This document shows positions 26,642 to 34,325 of a DNA stretch of 64,000 nt, in pieces. The stretch is taken from positions 278,462-342,461 of the forward strand of contig NZ_VIYJ01000008.1 of assembly GCF_008087085.1 (NCBI RefSeq), in the 5' to 3' direction. The stretch's first letter is position 1, and each line of letters opens with the position of its first letter. The translations under genes and the position numbers were made by a program. The DNA comes from Nocardioides rubriscoriae. GTDB lineage: Bacteria; Actinomycetota; Actinomycetes; Propionibacteriales; Nocardioidaceae. A model generated the notes under the pieces. The model ran no database searches, was not told the origin of the DNA, and saw nothing but the letters and a program-made list of their open reading frames with translations.

Positions 26642-28600
26642 TTACACCGCCACCGGTGGGATGCCGCCAGCTGCCGCGCCGGCGCCGCCGGCACCTCCTG
26701 CTGCTCCCCCGCCGCCGGCGGCCGGCGTCTTGGGAGCGGCGTCAGCTCCTCCGCCGCCCTGGCCGCCTGAACCGCCGCCGTGGCCGCCGCCGGTGGGCAG
26801 CGTCGGCGGGGTGGGCGGCGCAGGAGGCGTGGGCGGGGTCGGCATCGACGAGTCCTCGTCGCTCTGGTCGCCGTTCTGCGACCCGGGGTGGGTCCCGCCC
26901 TGGCCGCCGGACTGCCGTCCACCCAGGCCGCTGAAGTCGGGGCCGTAGGTGCTCTGGCCGACACCGGCCTGGTTGGTCTCGTCCGACATCAGCGAGGTCG
27001 CCTTCGCGCCGGCGGAGTTGATCCAGCCCATGCCGGTCGACATGGCCTGGCCGACCGGGCCGAAGCTGCCCAGGGCGCCCTGGGTCGACTTGCTGAACCG
27101 GTCGCCGGTCGAGGCTTCGGCGCTCTGCTCGCCTGAGGAGCGGCCGTTGGCGTCGGTGGTCGACGCAGCCGACGAGCCGCCACCTGCGCCGCCGCCGCTG
27201 AGCAGGCCCTGGAGGCCGCCCTGGATGGCCATGCCCTGGCGGAACGACGCGCCGCTGGGGGTGCCGGGGTCGACGAAGGCCAGGAGCTTGAACAGGGACA
27301 GCGGGGCGACGACGCTGATCAGGATCGTCATCACGGCCGGCAGCGCGGTGCCGAACGCCTTGGCGGTGTCTTCGGCGAGGTGGGCGGCGACTCCGTTGGC
27401 GAACTGCACGCCGATGCCCAGCACCATCACCATCAGCACCGGGGTGAACGCCGCGGCGTGGAACCAGCGCAGCGACTTCCAGAACCAGGAGCGGGTGAAC
27501 TCCGAGACCAGGCCGGCGGCCGCGAGCGGCCCGGTGGCGGTGAGCACCAGCAGGGACGCCGCGCGGGCCAGGTAGACCAGGACGTGCCCGATGGCGGCCA
27601 GCCACAGGAAGATCCCGAGGAAGGCAAGAGCGGTGGCCACGCCGGCGTCGGTGATGTCGTCGATGCCGAGTCCGCCGAGCGGGTCCCAGTCGGGCCAGGT
27701 CTGCACCTTGAGTAGCGACTTCATCAGCGCCTTGGTCAGCGCCCCGCAGGCAGCGATGATCATGACGCAGTACCCGAACCAGCAGGCGCACACCAAGACG
27801 AACTGGCCGGACCCGATGAAGGCCCGGGCGAGGCTCTTGCCCTCGCGCTTGAAGGCCGCGGCGCCGAGCTGGATCATCGCCAAGATGACCACCAGGGCCA
27901 GCGCCAGCCACAGGGTGAAGGCGTAGACGTCCTTGCCCGGGCCGTCGGCGCTCAGGTCCGGAGTCAAGAACAGCTCGCTGAACGTGAGCACGATGCGCAG
28001 CACGAACAGGCCGGAGTTCCAGATCGCAAGCATGGCCGCGGTCCAGGCGTCGGCTGCGGCCTTGGCGATGACGTCCCCGATGGCCTCGAACGGGTTGGGG
28101 ATGTCGCCCAGTCCGGGGATGCCGCCGCCGAAGAGGTCACCGACGTTCGGCAGACCGGGGATCCCGGGCAGCCCAGGGACGCCCGGAAGCCCGGGCAGTC
28201 CGCCGATGTCGCCGCAGATCGCGTCGAGGATCCCGCAGCCATCGGGGAGCAGATCTCCCGCGCCGTCGAGCAGGTCGCTGGCACCGTCCTTCACATCGCC
28301 GGCGGCGTCCTTGCCGCAATCGATCGGGTCTTTGGCGCAGTCGACGGCGTCGCCGCCGAGGTCGCACAGGGCGTCGGGCCCCGGGCAGCCCATCTTGAGG
28401 TTGCGGGCCGGCAAAGTGCCGCTGGTCGCCACCGGGGCGACTGGAGCGAGGTGCGCTGTGCTGGCGGCTGGCTCGCTGGCCGTTGCGGCGGGAGGCTGGA
28501 GGGTCGAGGCAGCTCCGAGGAGCGTGGTGAGCACCAGGAGCGCCAGGGTGGCGATGCCGAGTCGGCTCGCCCGGCGCACGGCGGTGATGACGGTGTTCAC
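26642..28600 (-). CDS. VirB6/TrbL-like polytopic conjugation membrane protein
   Basis: 652 residues. Signal-like first helix, then a repetitive Gly/Pro/Leu linker near 130-165 (GLPGLPGVPGLPGIPGLP), then at least six membrane helices between about 190 and 460 (AAMLAIWNSGLFVLRIVL, LWLALALVVILAMIQLG, FVLVCACWFGYCVMIIAACG and others). The last 190 residues are soluble, Gly/Ser/Pro-rich and disordered (GGGHGGGSGGQGGGG). Helix pattern and position between VirB8-like and VirB4-like genes fit the inner-membrane channel component VirB6/TrbL. Its start overlaps the upstream stop by 4 bases. Confidence 0.8.
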   Translation of the reverse strand: MNTVITAVRRASRLGIATLALLVLTTLLGAASTLQPPAATASEPAASTAHLAPVAPVATSGTLPARNLKMGCPGPDALCDLGGDAVDCAKDPIDCGKDAAGDVKDGASDLLDGAGDLLPDGCGILDAICGDIGGLPGLPGVPGLPGIPGLPNVGDLFGGGIPGLGDIPNPFEAIGDVIAKAAADAWTAAMLAIWNSGLFVLRIVLTFSELFLTPDLSADGPGKDVYAFTLWLALALVVILAMIQLGAAAFKREGKSLARAFIGSGQFVLVCACWFGYCVMIIAACGALTKALMKSLLKVQTWPDWDPLGGLGIDDITDAGVATALAFLGIFLWLAAIGHVLVYLARAASLLVLTATGPLAAAGLVSEFTRSWFWKSLRWFHAAAFTPVLMVMVLGIGVQFANGVAAHLAEDTAKAFGTALPAVMTILISVVAPLSLFKLLAFVDPGTPSGASFRQGMAIQGGLQGLLSGGGAGGGSSAASTTDANGRSSGEQSAEASTGDRFSKSTQGALGSFGPVGQAMSTGMGWINSAGAKATSLMSDETNQAGVGQSTYGPDFSGLGGRQSGGQGGTHPGSQNGDQSDEDSSMPTPPTPPAPPTPPTLPTGGGHGGGSGGQGGGGADAAPKTPAAGGGGAAGGAGGAGAAAGGIPPVAV

Positions 28601-29373
28601 TGGGGAGCTCCGTTGATCCGGATCCAGCCGGCCTTCTCAAACTCGGGGGTGCCGGGCGACACCGCCTGCGGCTGGCCCTCCGAGACCAGGTGCTCGATGT
28701 CCGCGTCGCTGCCCCGGACCAGTCGCCAGTCACCGTCCAGCCACCGCATCAGCTGGGTGCCGGCGTAGAGGCTGTCCTTGACCTGGCCGTCGGCGGTGGT
28801 GAGGGTGACGTAGCTGAGCAGGTTCACCGCGTAGTAGCCGGTGTCGAGCTGCTCGAGGGTGTAGGCGACCGGGGTGACGGCGTACGACGCGGGGGCGGGC
28901 ACGTCGCCCTCCTTCGCGACGCCGGCCTGCTGGCGGCGCAGCGCGATTGCGGCGCGGGAGCGCTCCTCGAAGACGGCCTTGTCCTCGGGGTTGGCGTAGA
29001 GGCGGGCGACGGTGACGGCCTGGTCGTAGTCGAACCCGAGCTGTGCCTTGGCCAGCTCGACCTGAAGCGCCACGGCGCCCAGGTCGGTGGCCGGGAATCC
29101 TGTCGGGTAGCCGTCGATCTGGTCGTCGCCGGTCGGGATCACGACGCCGTCGGCCGGTGCGGTGTCCGGTGCGACCTGCTCGACCGATGCGCTCTCGACC
29201 GTCTGGCTCGAGTTGTCCCCGCCGGTGGTGTCGGGGCCGCCGGAGTCGTCGTCGGCCCGGGTGCGAGCACCGAGCCAGACGACGGTGGCCACCATGCAGG
29301 CGATCGCCACCAGGATGCCGATGCGCACCAAGGTGGCCCGTGAGTCGTCGTTGCCGGTCGTCAGGTTCTTCAT
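28597..29373 (-). CDS. membrane-anchored transfer protein, VirB8/TcpC-like
   Basis: 258 residues: one N-terminal membrane helix (VRIGILVAIACMVATVVWLG), an acidic Ser/Asp/Thr linker, then a folded extracytoplasmic domain with YYAVNLLSYVTLTTADGQV and MRWLDGDWRLVRGS. That last pattern (beta strands ending in W-L-D-G-D-W-R-L) is typical of NTF2-like VirB8/TcpC domains, the structural core of Gram-positive transfer channels. Confidence 0.75.
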   Translation of the reverse strand: MKNLTTGNDDSRATLVRIGILVAIACMVATVVWLGARTRADDDSGGPDTTGGDNSSQTVESASVEQVAPDTAPADGVVIPTGDDQIDGYPTGFPATDLGAVALQVELAKAQLGFDYDQAVTVARLYANPEDKAVFEERSRAAIALRRQQAGVAKEGDVPAPASYAVTPVAYTLEQLDTGYYAVNLLSYVTLTTADGQVKDSLYAGTQLMRWLDGDWRLVRGSDADIEHLVSEGQPQAVSPGTPEFEKAGWIRINGAPQ

Positions 29374-30239
29374 CAGTGGTCCCCTTCGATGTGGTCAGGG
29401 TCAGTGGTGTCGTCGGTCGACCAGGTGCGCCAGCCGGCCTCGTGGGCCAGCTGCGTGCCGGGCCAGGTCGCGGGGGCGGGTGCGGGCGGGGCGCCGGGGG
29501 CGACCATCCAGCAGCCGCCGACCCACTGCATGCGCTCGCAGTGAGCGAAGGCGATCTGGCCTTCCTGCTTGTAGGAGGCGGTGACCTTCATCAGCACGCA
29601 GACGGTGGTCCAGTCGGGCCCGTCGGTGCCCTTCACGAGCGCGGCGGCCGGCTCAAGGGAGACCGAGGAGCTGGGGTGCTTGACCTCGCCCATTCCGGTG
29701 CTGGTCAAGAAGGCCTGGACACTGGCGGTGATCCACCACTCGTCGGCGCGGACCCCGCCGGGCAGGGCCCAGGCGTTGTAGACCTCCGCCGCCGTCGTCA
29801 GGCTCATCGACTGAAGGACCGCGAGGTCGATCTGCGCGAGCTGCCCGATCGCGCCCTCGGGGGTGTGCGGGAACCCGGTCATCACGAACGCCGGTCCGTT
29901 CACACCGGTGCCAGCCGGGATCTTGATGAGGGGCGCCTTGGCGCTGGTGGTCTCGGCCGGGAAGGCGGCGTTCTCGGGAACGGCCAGCATCGGCTCGGCC
30001 GCTACCTGGTCGCGGTGCACGGCACCCTGGGCCACCGTCGAGCGATCGGTCTCGCCGGTGGCGACGTCGGTGTTGGCGCTGGCTTCCTCGCCGATCCCGG
30101 CGACGGCCAGGTAGACCGCGTAGCCGAGGCCACCGAGCAGGAGCGCAGCCACGACGGCGGCGGCGACCAGGATTCCGAGCAGGCGGCGCCGGCCCCACTC
30201 TGTGGCGCCTTCGGCCTTCTTCGTGGCTGCGCGCCGCAT
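29373..30239 (-). CDS. membrane-anchored transfer protein, second VirB8/TcpC-like
   Basis: 288 residues from ATG 30239 (MRRAATKKAEGATEWGRRR). One membrane helix (LLGILVAAAVVAALLLGGLG), then an extracytoplasmic part with AEVYNAWALPGG, WWITASVQAFLTSTGM and CVLMKVTASYKQEGQIAFAH and a Pro-rich segment near the end. Single-base or 4-base contacts with neighbours at both ends show tight coupling. It may pair with the protein encoded downstream as a hetero-oligomer; that is inference. Confidence 0.7.
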   Translation of the reverse strand: MRRAATKKAEGATEWGRRRLLGILVAAAVVAALLLGGLGYAVYLAVAGIGEEASANTDVATGETDRSTVAQGAVHRDQVAAEPMLAVPENAAFPAETTSAKAPLIKIPAGTGVNGPAFVMTGFPHTPEGAIGQLAQIDLAVLQSMSLTTAAEVYNAWALPGGVRADEWWITASVQAFLTSTGMGEVKHPSSSVSLEPAAALVKGTDGPDWTTVCVLMKVTASYKQEGQIAFAHCERMQWVGGCWMVAPGAPPAPAPATWPGTQLAHEAGWRTWSTDDTTDPDHIEGDH

Positions 30240-30532
30240 CAGATGCAGCCCTTGCCGAGGATCCCGTTGAGCATGCCGGGCAGGACCAGGTAGGCGATCG
30301 CGCAGGCGAACACGACCACCACCGAGATCACCCCGACCTTGGAGGCGTGCGGCAGGGAGAACACGCGGCCGGCGATGATCGCGCCGATGGCGATCACGAT
30401 GCCGAGGCCAAACAGGACGATGACGCCCCACAGCACGTAGCTGGTGATCTCGTTGGTGGGTCCGACGGCACCCGGCGGCGCCTTCGGGCAGACCTGGGCG
30501 GCCATCGGGAGGAGAGCGGTCATGACGTCCAT
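30239..30532 (-). CDS. small two-helix membrane protein, VirB2/TrbC-like
   Basis: 97 residues with two hydrophobic helices (ITSYVLWGVIVLFGLGIVIAIG and VGVISVVVVFACAIAYLVLPG) linked by a short basic loop (RVFSLPHASK) and ending NGILGKGCI. Size and topology match VirB2/TrbC-type pilin subunits. Gram-positive systems usually lack a long conjugative pilus, so it may be a channel subunit. Confidence 0.7.
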   Translation of the reverse strand: MDVMTALLPMAAQVCPKAPPGAVGPTNEITSYVLWGVIVLFGLGIVIAIGAIIAGRVFSLPHASKVGVISVVVVFACAIAYLVLPGMLNGILGKGCI

Positions 30533-30571
30533 GGGTGGACTTCCTTTCTGGGTTTGCTGACCCGGTGCGGG

Positions 30572-31426
30572 TCAGGCGCTTTCGCTGGTGTCGGTGGGTA
30601 GGTGGGCGGGCTCGAGCAGCTGACGGGCTGCCGAGATGAGGGGGGCCGGGACGGGCCGGGAGTCCAGGCCGTTGACCTCGAGCTCGCGGTCCTCGGGGAT
30701 CTCCACGCACCGGTCCGCGACCAGGGCGCGGCGTACGGCGGGACCGCCGGCGTGCTCGAGGCCCCGGGGCCACTTCTTGCGGCGCGGCCCACGCACGGCG
30801 AGGGCGATCTGCTCGGGCTGCCAGTGGTTAGCCAGCAGCTCAAGCGCGACCGAGGCGCGGCGCATCCCGGGGACGGTGGCGGTGGTGACCAGGACGATCT
30901 GGTCGGCGGTGCGGACGGCCTCGGCGAGCCAGCAGTCGGTGGCCAGCAGCTGACCGGCTTCCCAGCCGACGTCGAGGATCGTCAGCTGGGTCTCGTTCTC
31001 TGCGTCGATCGGCAGCGGGATCTCGTCGACGCCGGCGAGGACCTCGCTGGCCCGCTCGAGCAGGACGTGGTCGCGCTTGCCCTGACGCCAGTCGGTCGGG
31101 TGAAGGCCGAGCTCGGCGGTACTTGCCGCGGCGAGACCAGAGGCGGTGACCGAGCAGCACTCGATCACCCGGACCGGGGCGGCGGCGGCCAGGCCGGCTG
31201 CCAGGGCGATGGTGCTGGCTCCCACCGACCCGGCGCATCCGAACACGGCGATGGTGTGCTCCCCCGCGGCTGGCGACCAGTCGCCCGCGGCGGCGGTGCC
31301 GCGGCCGCGGGGTCCCTTGCCGGTGCCGGCGCCGGCGCCGGCGCGGAACTCGCCGGCGTTCACGGCGTCCCAGGCTCGCTTGAGCTCGTCGACGCCGACC
31401 GGGCGGCTGGAGGTCTGGGTGCTCAC
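30572..31426 (-). CDS. ParA/MinD-like ATPase with degenerate P-loop
   Basis: 284 residues. After a disordered start, the P-loop region reads VFGCAGSVGASTIALAAGLA, where the usual GK(T/S) lysine pattern of Walker A is altered (GSVGAST). Other ParA-like features remain: ECCSVTASGLAA, TILDVGWEAGQL in the switch II position, and IVLVTTATVPGMRRASVALE. The fold is ParA/MinD; ATP hydrolysis is doubtful. Located at the head of the channel operon, it could position the transfer apparatus. It is not next to parB. Confidence 0.7.
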   Translation of the reverse strand: MSTQTSSRPVGVDELKRAWDAVNAGEFRAGAGAGTGKGPRGRGTAAAGDWSPAAGEHTIAVFGCAGSVGASTIALAAGLAAAAPVRVIECCSVTASGLAAASTAELGLHPTDWRQGKRDHVLLERASEVLAGVDEIPLPIDAENETQLTILDVGWEAGQLLATDCWLAEAVRTADQIVLVTTATVPGMRRASVALELLANHWQPEQIALAVRGPRRKKWPRGLEHAGGPAVRRALVADRCVEIPEDRELEVNGLDSRPVPAPLISAARQLLEPAHLPTDTSESA

Positions 31427-31644
31427 TTGGCCTCCCCGATACCGCCGCGGCGGAACTCGAGCGCGGCACGGACCTCAGCCGGTGTCAGGCTTGCCAGCTC
31501 TGCCTTGGCGGCCTGGACTTCGTGCAGTTGGGCGACGCAGCCGGTGAGCTGTTCGATCGCCTCGATCTCGCGGCCGGCGATCGCGAACAGCTCGGCGATC
31601 TTCTCCGGCGTCCGGCACTCGCCGTCGTCCTGGGTGTTTGTCAT
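31423..31644 (-). CDS. small helical protein heading the channel operon
   Basis: 73 residues from ATG 31644 (MTNTQDDGECRTPEKIAELF), preceded by GGAGGTGGTGAAG. The frame is open to 31716 upstream, but that would run through the shared element, so the inner start is preferred. All-helical, ending PAEVRAALEFRRGGIGEAK. Overlaps the ParA-like gene by 4 bases. No family recognised. Confidence 0.65.
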   Translation of the reverse strand: MTNTQDDGECRTPEKIAELFAIAGREIEAIEQLTGCVAQLHEVQAAKAELASLTPAEVRAALEFRRGGIGEAK

Positions 31645-31661
31645 GGGCTTCACCACCTCCA

Positions 31662-31697
31662 GTCGCCTATGTGTCGTGGGGCGGTGGGAGCGATCAC
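31662..31697 (-). promoter_or_regulatory. shared bipartite element, copy 6 (channel operon)
   Basis: Minus strand: GTGATCGC, 20 bases, TAGGCGAC (one mismatch). The box ends 17 bases before ATG 31644 and heads the run of transfer genes down to the five-domain hydrolase. Confidence 0.75.
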
Positions 31698-31705
31698 GGT
31701 TGCGG

Positions 31706-32659
31706 TCATTCGTCATGGCCGAACTTCCTCGGGACGGCCGCGGCGAGGGCGCGCATGCTGCGCGAGCCGTGGCGACGGACGGTTGCCTCGGACACCCCGA
31801 CCCGCGGCGCGACCCGGCTGGACACCTCGTTGCTGAGCAGGCCGCCGTAGCCGCGAGCGAGGTTGCGGGTCTCGACTCGGTCGGCCTCGTCGACCAGGCA
31901 CAGCAGCAGGTACCGGTCGGCCGGGCTGATCACCTGGTTCTCGCAGGCCCACGCCAACAGCTCGAGGAGCTCCTCGGTAGCCGACGGCTCCTCCTGCTCG
32001 GGACCGGCGTCGGCGAGGATCTCGGGACGGTGGAACAGGGCGCCGGCAACCCGTTCGGTCGGCATCGCGGCGGCGCTCCACGCTCCTGCGTCGCCGTCGG
32101 CCAAGTCGCCGGACGAGAAGGACTCCACGAGGGTGGTGTTCGCCCACGTGCGGTCGGCCCGGGAGACGTAGAAGAAGTCACCGACCTCGCGGAGGACGCC
32201 GACGCGGGTGTTGATCAGGATGTTCGCGGCAACCTTGCGCAGCCGGCGCCACTTGAAGGTCCGGACCTCGATCCACAGCTGGGAGGCCACGAGCTCGTCG
32301 ATCCGCTCGACGGCCGACCAGGAGCCTGCCGCGACGGGCTGGCTGTCGCGAAAGACCTCGCGGGGAGGGAGGGTGCTCAGCCAGCCGGCCAGCCGACACG
32401 CGCCGGGCAGTAGGCACTTGGCGAGCGCGGCCGCAGCGGCGATGTCGTCGCCGCCCTCGGGAGCTGCCAGCATGGCCAGCGCCAAGAGGACCTCGTCAGA
32501 GGCTGCGCTGCCCACCGAGGGCAGCCAGGCCCGGAGGTCGTCGAACTCCTCGACGACTCCAAGCCGTGGATCCGCGGCCACCCAGGCCGGCCACTTCTGG
32601 CGGGCCTGGTCGAGCAGTTCGCTGTTGTCGTCGAGGCCGAGCTGGCCACCCACACTCAT
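31706..32659 (-). CDS. putative transcription regulator with sigma-region-4-like C-terminus
   Basis: 317 residues from ATG 32659 with AAAGGAG upstream. Mostly helical. The last 45 residues read LSNEVSSRVAPRVGVSEATV then a short basic helix (RRHGSRSMRALAAAV), a layout like the region-4 helix-turn-helix of sigma factors and related activators. The larger N-terminal part matches nothing I recognise. It lies just upstream of the transfer operon and ends 9 bases before the shared element at 31662, which makes it a candidate activator of that element. A cluster of GCGTCCC repeats upstream of its own start may be its autoregulatory site. Both roles are inference. Confidence 0.6.
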   Translation of the reverse strand: MSVGGQLGLDDNSELLDQARQKWPAWVAADPRLGVVEEFDDLRAWLPSVGSAASDEVLLALAMLAAPEGGDDIAAAAALAKCLLPGACRLAGWLSTLPPREVFRDSQPVAAGSWSAVERIDELVASQLWIEVRTFKWRRLRKVAANILINTRVGVLREVGDFFYVSRADRTWANTTLVESFSSGDLADGDAGAWSAAAMPTERVAGALFHRPEILADAGPEQEEPSATEELLELLAWACENQVISPADRYLLLCLVDEADRVETRNLARGYGGLLSNEVSSRVAPRVGVSEATVRRHGSRSMRALAAAVPRKFGHDE

Positions 32660-32709
32660 CGCACTCGCTCCTTTCGTCCGTGGCTGTGCACGGCAGAAAG
32701 GTCGCGAGC

Positions 32710-32801
32710 GGGCGTCCCCGCATCCGTCCCCCCAAACCCCTGATTTGGAGGGGGGACGCAGAGGAGGGACGCGCGTTTCCGCAGGTCAGAGGGCGTCCCC
32801 C
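32710..32801. repeat. cluster of five GCGTCCC-type repeats in both orientations
   Basis: GGGCGTCCCC at 32710, CCGTCCCCCC at 32724, inverted GGGGGGACGC at 32750, inverted GAGGGACGC at 32764 and GGGCGTCCCCC at 32791. The second and third pair as a hairpin around AAACCCCTGATTT. It lies 50-140 bases upstream of the regulator gene at 32659. Confidence 0.6.
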
Positions 32802-32847
32802 CGAAAGTTGCAGAAACTTCTTGACCAGGGTGGCGCGAGGCCTGTTT

Positions 32848-32863
32848 TGTCGAGATGCAGCGA
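32848..32863 (+). repeat. TTGTCGAGATGCAGCG repeat, copy A (single arm)
   Basis: TTGTCGAGATGCAGCG followed by AA, identical over 16 bases to the right arm of the palindrome at 35659-35690 and close to the right arm at 43185. No matching left arm is present here. Confidence 0.6.
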
Positions 32864-32958
32864 AGTAGGAAATTGCCTACGTGTTGTTGAACAACTCGCG
32901 TTATGTCGGGCGGTCGACTGGATCCGGCGCAGGACCGCGTAGGAGCGCCCGGGGGGAT

Positions 32959-32974
32959 GGAGGCTGTGGCCTCC
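32959..32974 (-). terminator. hairpin after the phosphatase gene
   Basis: GGAGGC-TGTG-GCCTCC directly after the stop of the minus-strand gene ending at 32977. Confidence 0.5.
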
Positions 32975-32976
32975 CC

Positions 32977-33786
32977 CTATGACTTCTGCGCCAATGCCTC
33001 CGCGTGAGGCGCCACGATGCTCAGCAGCTGATGGTGAGTCGGGGCATCGGCTCCGATGATCAGGCCGCGGCCCATTCCGACCTCGGCCCCGTTGAGGTCG
33101 GTGACGATGCACCCTGCGGCGCGGCAGAGCTCGATCCCGGCGGCGAAGTGCACGTTGTCGACGAAATGGCCGTCGCTGATGTAGCCCGCGCGACGCCCGG
33201 CCGCTACCCACGCGACGGCGAGCGTGGTCGACATGACCCGAGGACCAAACGCTTTACGGAACGCAGCGTCGATCACCTGCGCGCCAAGGAACGGACGATC
33301 GAGCGGGCCATCGCAGTTGACGTCGACGAGCCGAGACTCCGGCGATGGAGATATCGCGACGTCCGCCCCGCCCGCAGCCCTGACCATGGCCTTCTTGCTG
33401 TCGGTCCAGAACACCTCGCCTGTGATCGGTTCGGCGACCGCCGCGGCAACGGTGCGTGAGCCGTCGATCAGGGCGACGTTGACGGCCACCAAAGGCGTCT
33501 GCGCCGCGAAGTTGAGGGTCCCGCAGAGTGGGTCGACAAGCCACCGGCGTGTGGTTGCGGTGCCACCGCTGCGGCCAGTCTCCTCGCCCTCGACGGCATC
33601 GTCGGGGAGGGCGGCGGTGATCACATCGAGGATGGCGCGTTCTGCCTCGATGTCCGCGTTAGTCGCGAAGTCGGTGCCGGACTTCGCATGGATACTCAAC
33701 GCTCGGCCGTATGCAGCTCGCACGGTCGCCGCCCCTGCTCCGACCGCCGCCAAGGCGACGTCAACGTCGCGCGACACCGCTGTCAC
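32977..33786 (-). CDS. inositol monophosphatase-family protein with altered metal-site residues
   Basis: 269 residues, the usual family length. The IMPase fold is clear: KSGTDFATNADIEAERAI, VEGEETG near 65-71, WLVDPLCGTLNFAAQTP near 83-99, and VHFAAGIELCRAAGCIVTD late. Two catalytic positions differ from the family pattern: the DPxDGTxNF motif has Cys for the second Asp (DPLCGTLNF), and the WDxAAG motif is VHFAAG, losing its Asp. Both Asp residues normally bind metal, so activity may be altered or lost. Overlaps the acetyltransferase by 4 bases, so they form one unit. Substrate unknown. Confidence 0.8.
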   Translation of the reverse strand: MTAVSRDVDVALAAVGAGAATVRAAYGRALSIHAKSGTDFATNADIEAERAILDVITAALPDDAVEGEETGRSGGTATTRRWLVDPLCGTLNFAAQTPLVAVNVALIDGSRTVAAAVAEPITGEVFWTDSKKAMVRAAGGADVAISPSPESRLVDVNCDGPLDRPFLGAQVIDAAFRKAFGPRVMSTTLAVAWVAAGRRAGYISDGHFVDNVHFAAGIELCRAAGCIVTDLNGAEVGMGRGLIIGADAPTHHQLLSIVAPHAEALAQKS

Positions 33787-34265
33787 TCCGGCTTGCCTTG
33801 CGCAGCGAGGTCAGCTCCAAGGACCAGTGCTGGGCCACCGTGAGCGTGGATCTCGCGCTCGAGCGCGAGTCCGATCTTGGTCGCAACCCGCTGCGAGGCG
33901 ATGTTGCTCGGCCGGATGATCGCGACCAGATGACCAACGCCGACGTCCCGTGCGGCGGCGCGCACGGACCCCGCCGCTTCGGATGCGTAGCCTTGGCGCC
34001 GAAGCGGCGTGCGCACGTGCCAGCCGACCTCGACCAGCCGCTCTCCCTCAACGTCCTGCATCGTCAGACCGCAGTCGCCCACGAAGTCCCCCGCGTGGGT
34101 CTCGATCACCCAGAGGCCGAATCCGTATTGCTCATAGTTACGGAGGGTCCACTCGATCCAGCCCTCAGGGCCGCGCGATCCGCCGATTTCCAGAGTTGCG
34201 ATCTCGGCCAGGTCGCCCGCGGTCATCTCGCGAAACCGCAGGCGCAGCGTCGGTGCTGGAAGCAT
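33783..34265 (-). CDS. GNAT-family (RimJ/RimL-type) acetyltransferase
   Basis: 160 residues. Starts LRLRFREMTAGDLAEI and carries the acetyl-CoA site VEVGWHVRTPLRRQGYASEA (about 77-96), followed by AIIRPSNIASQRVATKIGLA, the standard end of this family. These enzymes acetylate protein N-termini or small molecules, including antibiotics; nothing here identifies the substrate. Transcribed with the phosphatase-family gene. Confidence 0.85.
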   Translation of the reverse strand: MLPAPTLRLRFREMTAGDLAEIATLEIGGSRGPEGWIEWTLRNYEQYGFGLWVIETHAGDFVGDCGLTMQDVEGERLVEVGWHVRTPLRRQGYASEAAGSVRAAARDVGVGHLVAIIRPSNIASQRVATKIGLALEREIHAHGGPALVLGADLAAQGKPE

Positions 34266-34325
34266 GTCCGAACTCTAAGGTGGCGCGTACGGAACGATTC
34301 GCCGACTTTCTGCCGTGACCTAGGT

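Larger units (their letters stand above)
32660..32976. promoter_or_regulatory. repeat-rich intergenic region at the conjugation/accessory boundary
   Basis: 317 bases with no gene. From left: five GCGTCCC-type motifs (32710-32801), a single arm of the TTGTCGAGATGC repeat at 32848-32863, short palindromes GTAGG-N6-CCTAC (32865-32880) and GTTGTTGAACAAC (32883-32895), and the hairpin at 32959. It is the junction between the transfer block and the accessory island. Confidence 0.6.

Noticed and set aside
28120..28200. Tandem DNA repeat coding Gly-Leu-Pro units
   Set aside because: Lies in frame inside the VirB6-like protein as a flexible linker, so it is protein repeat rather than a separate DNA feature.
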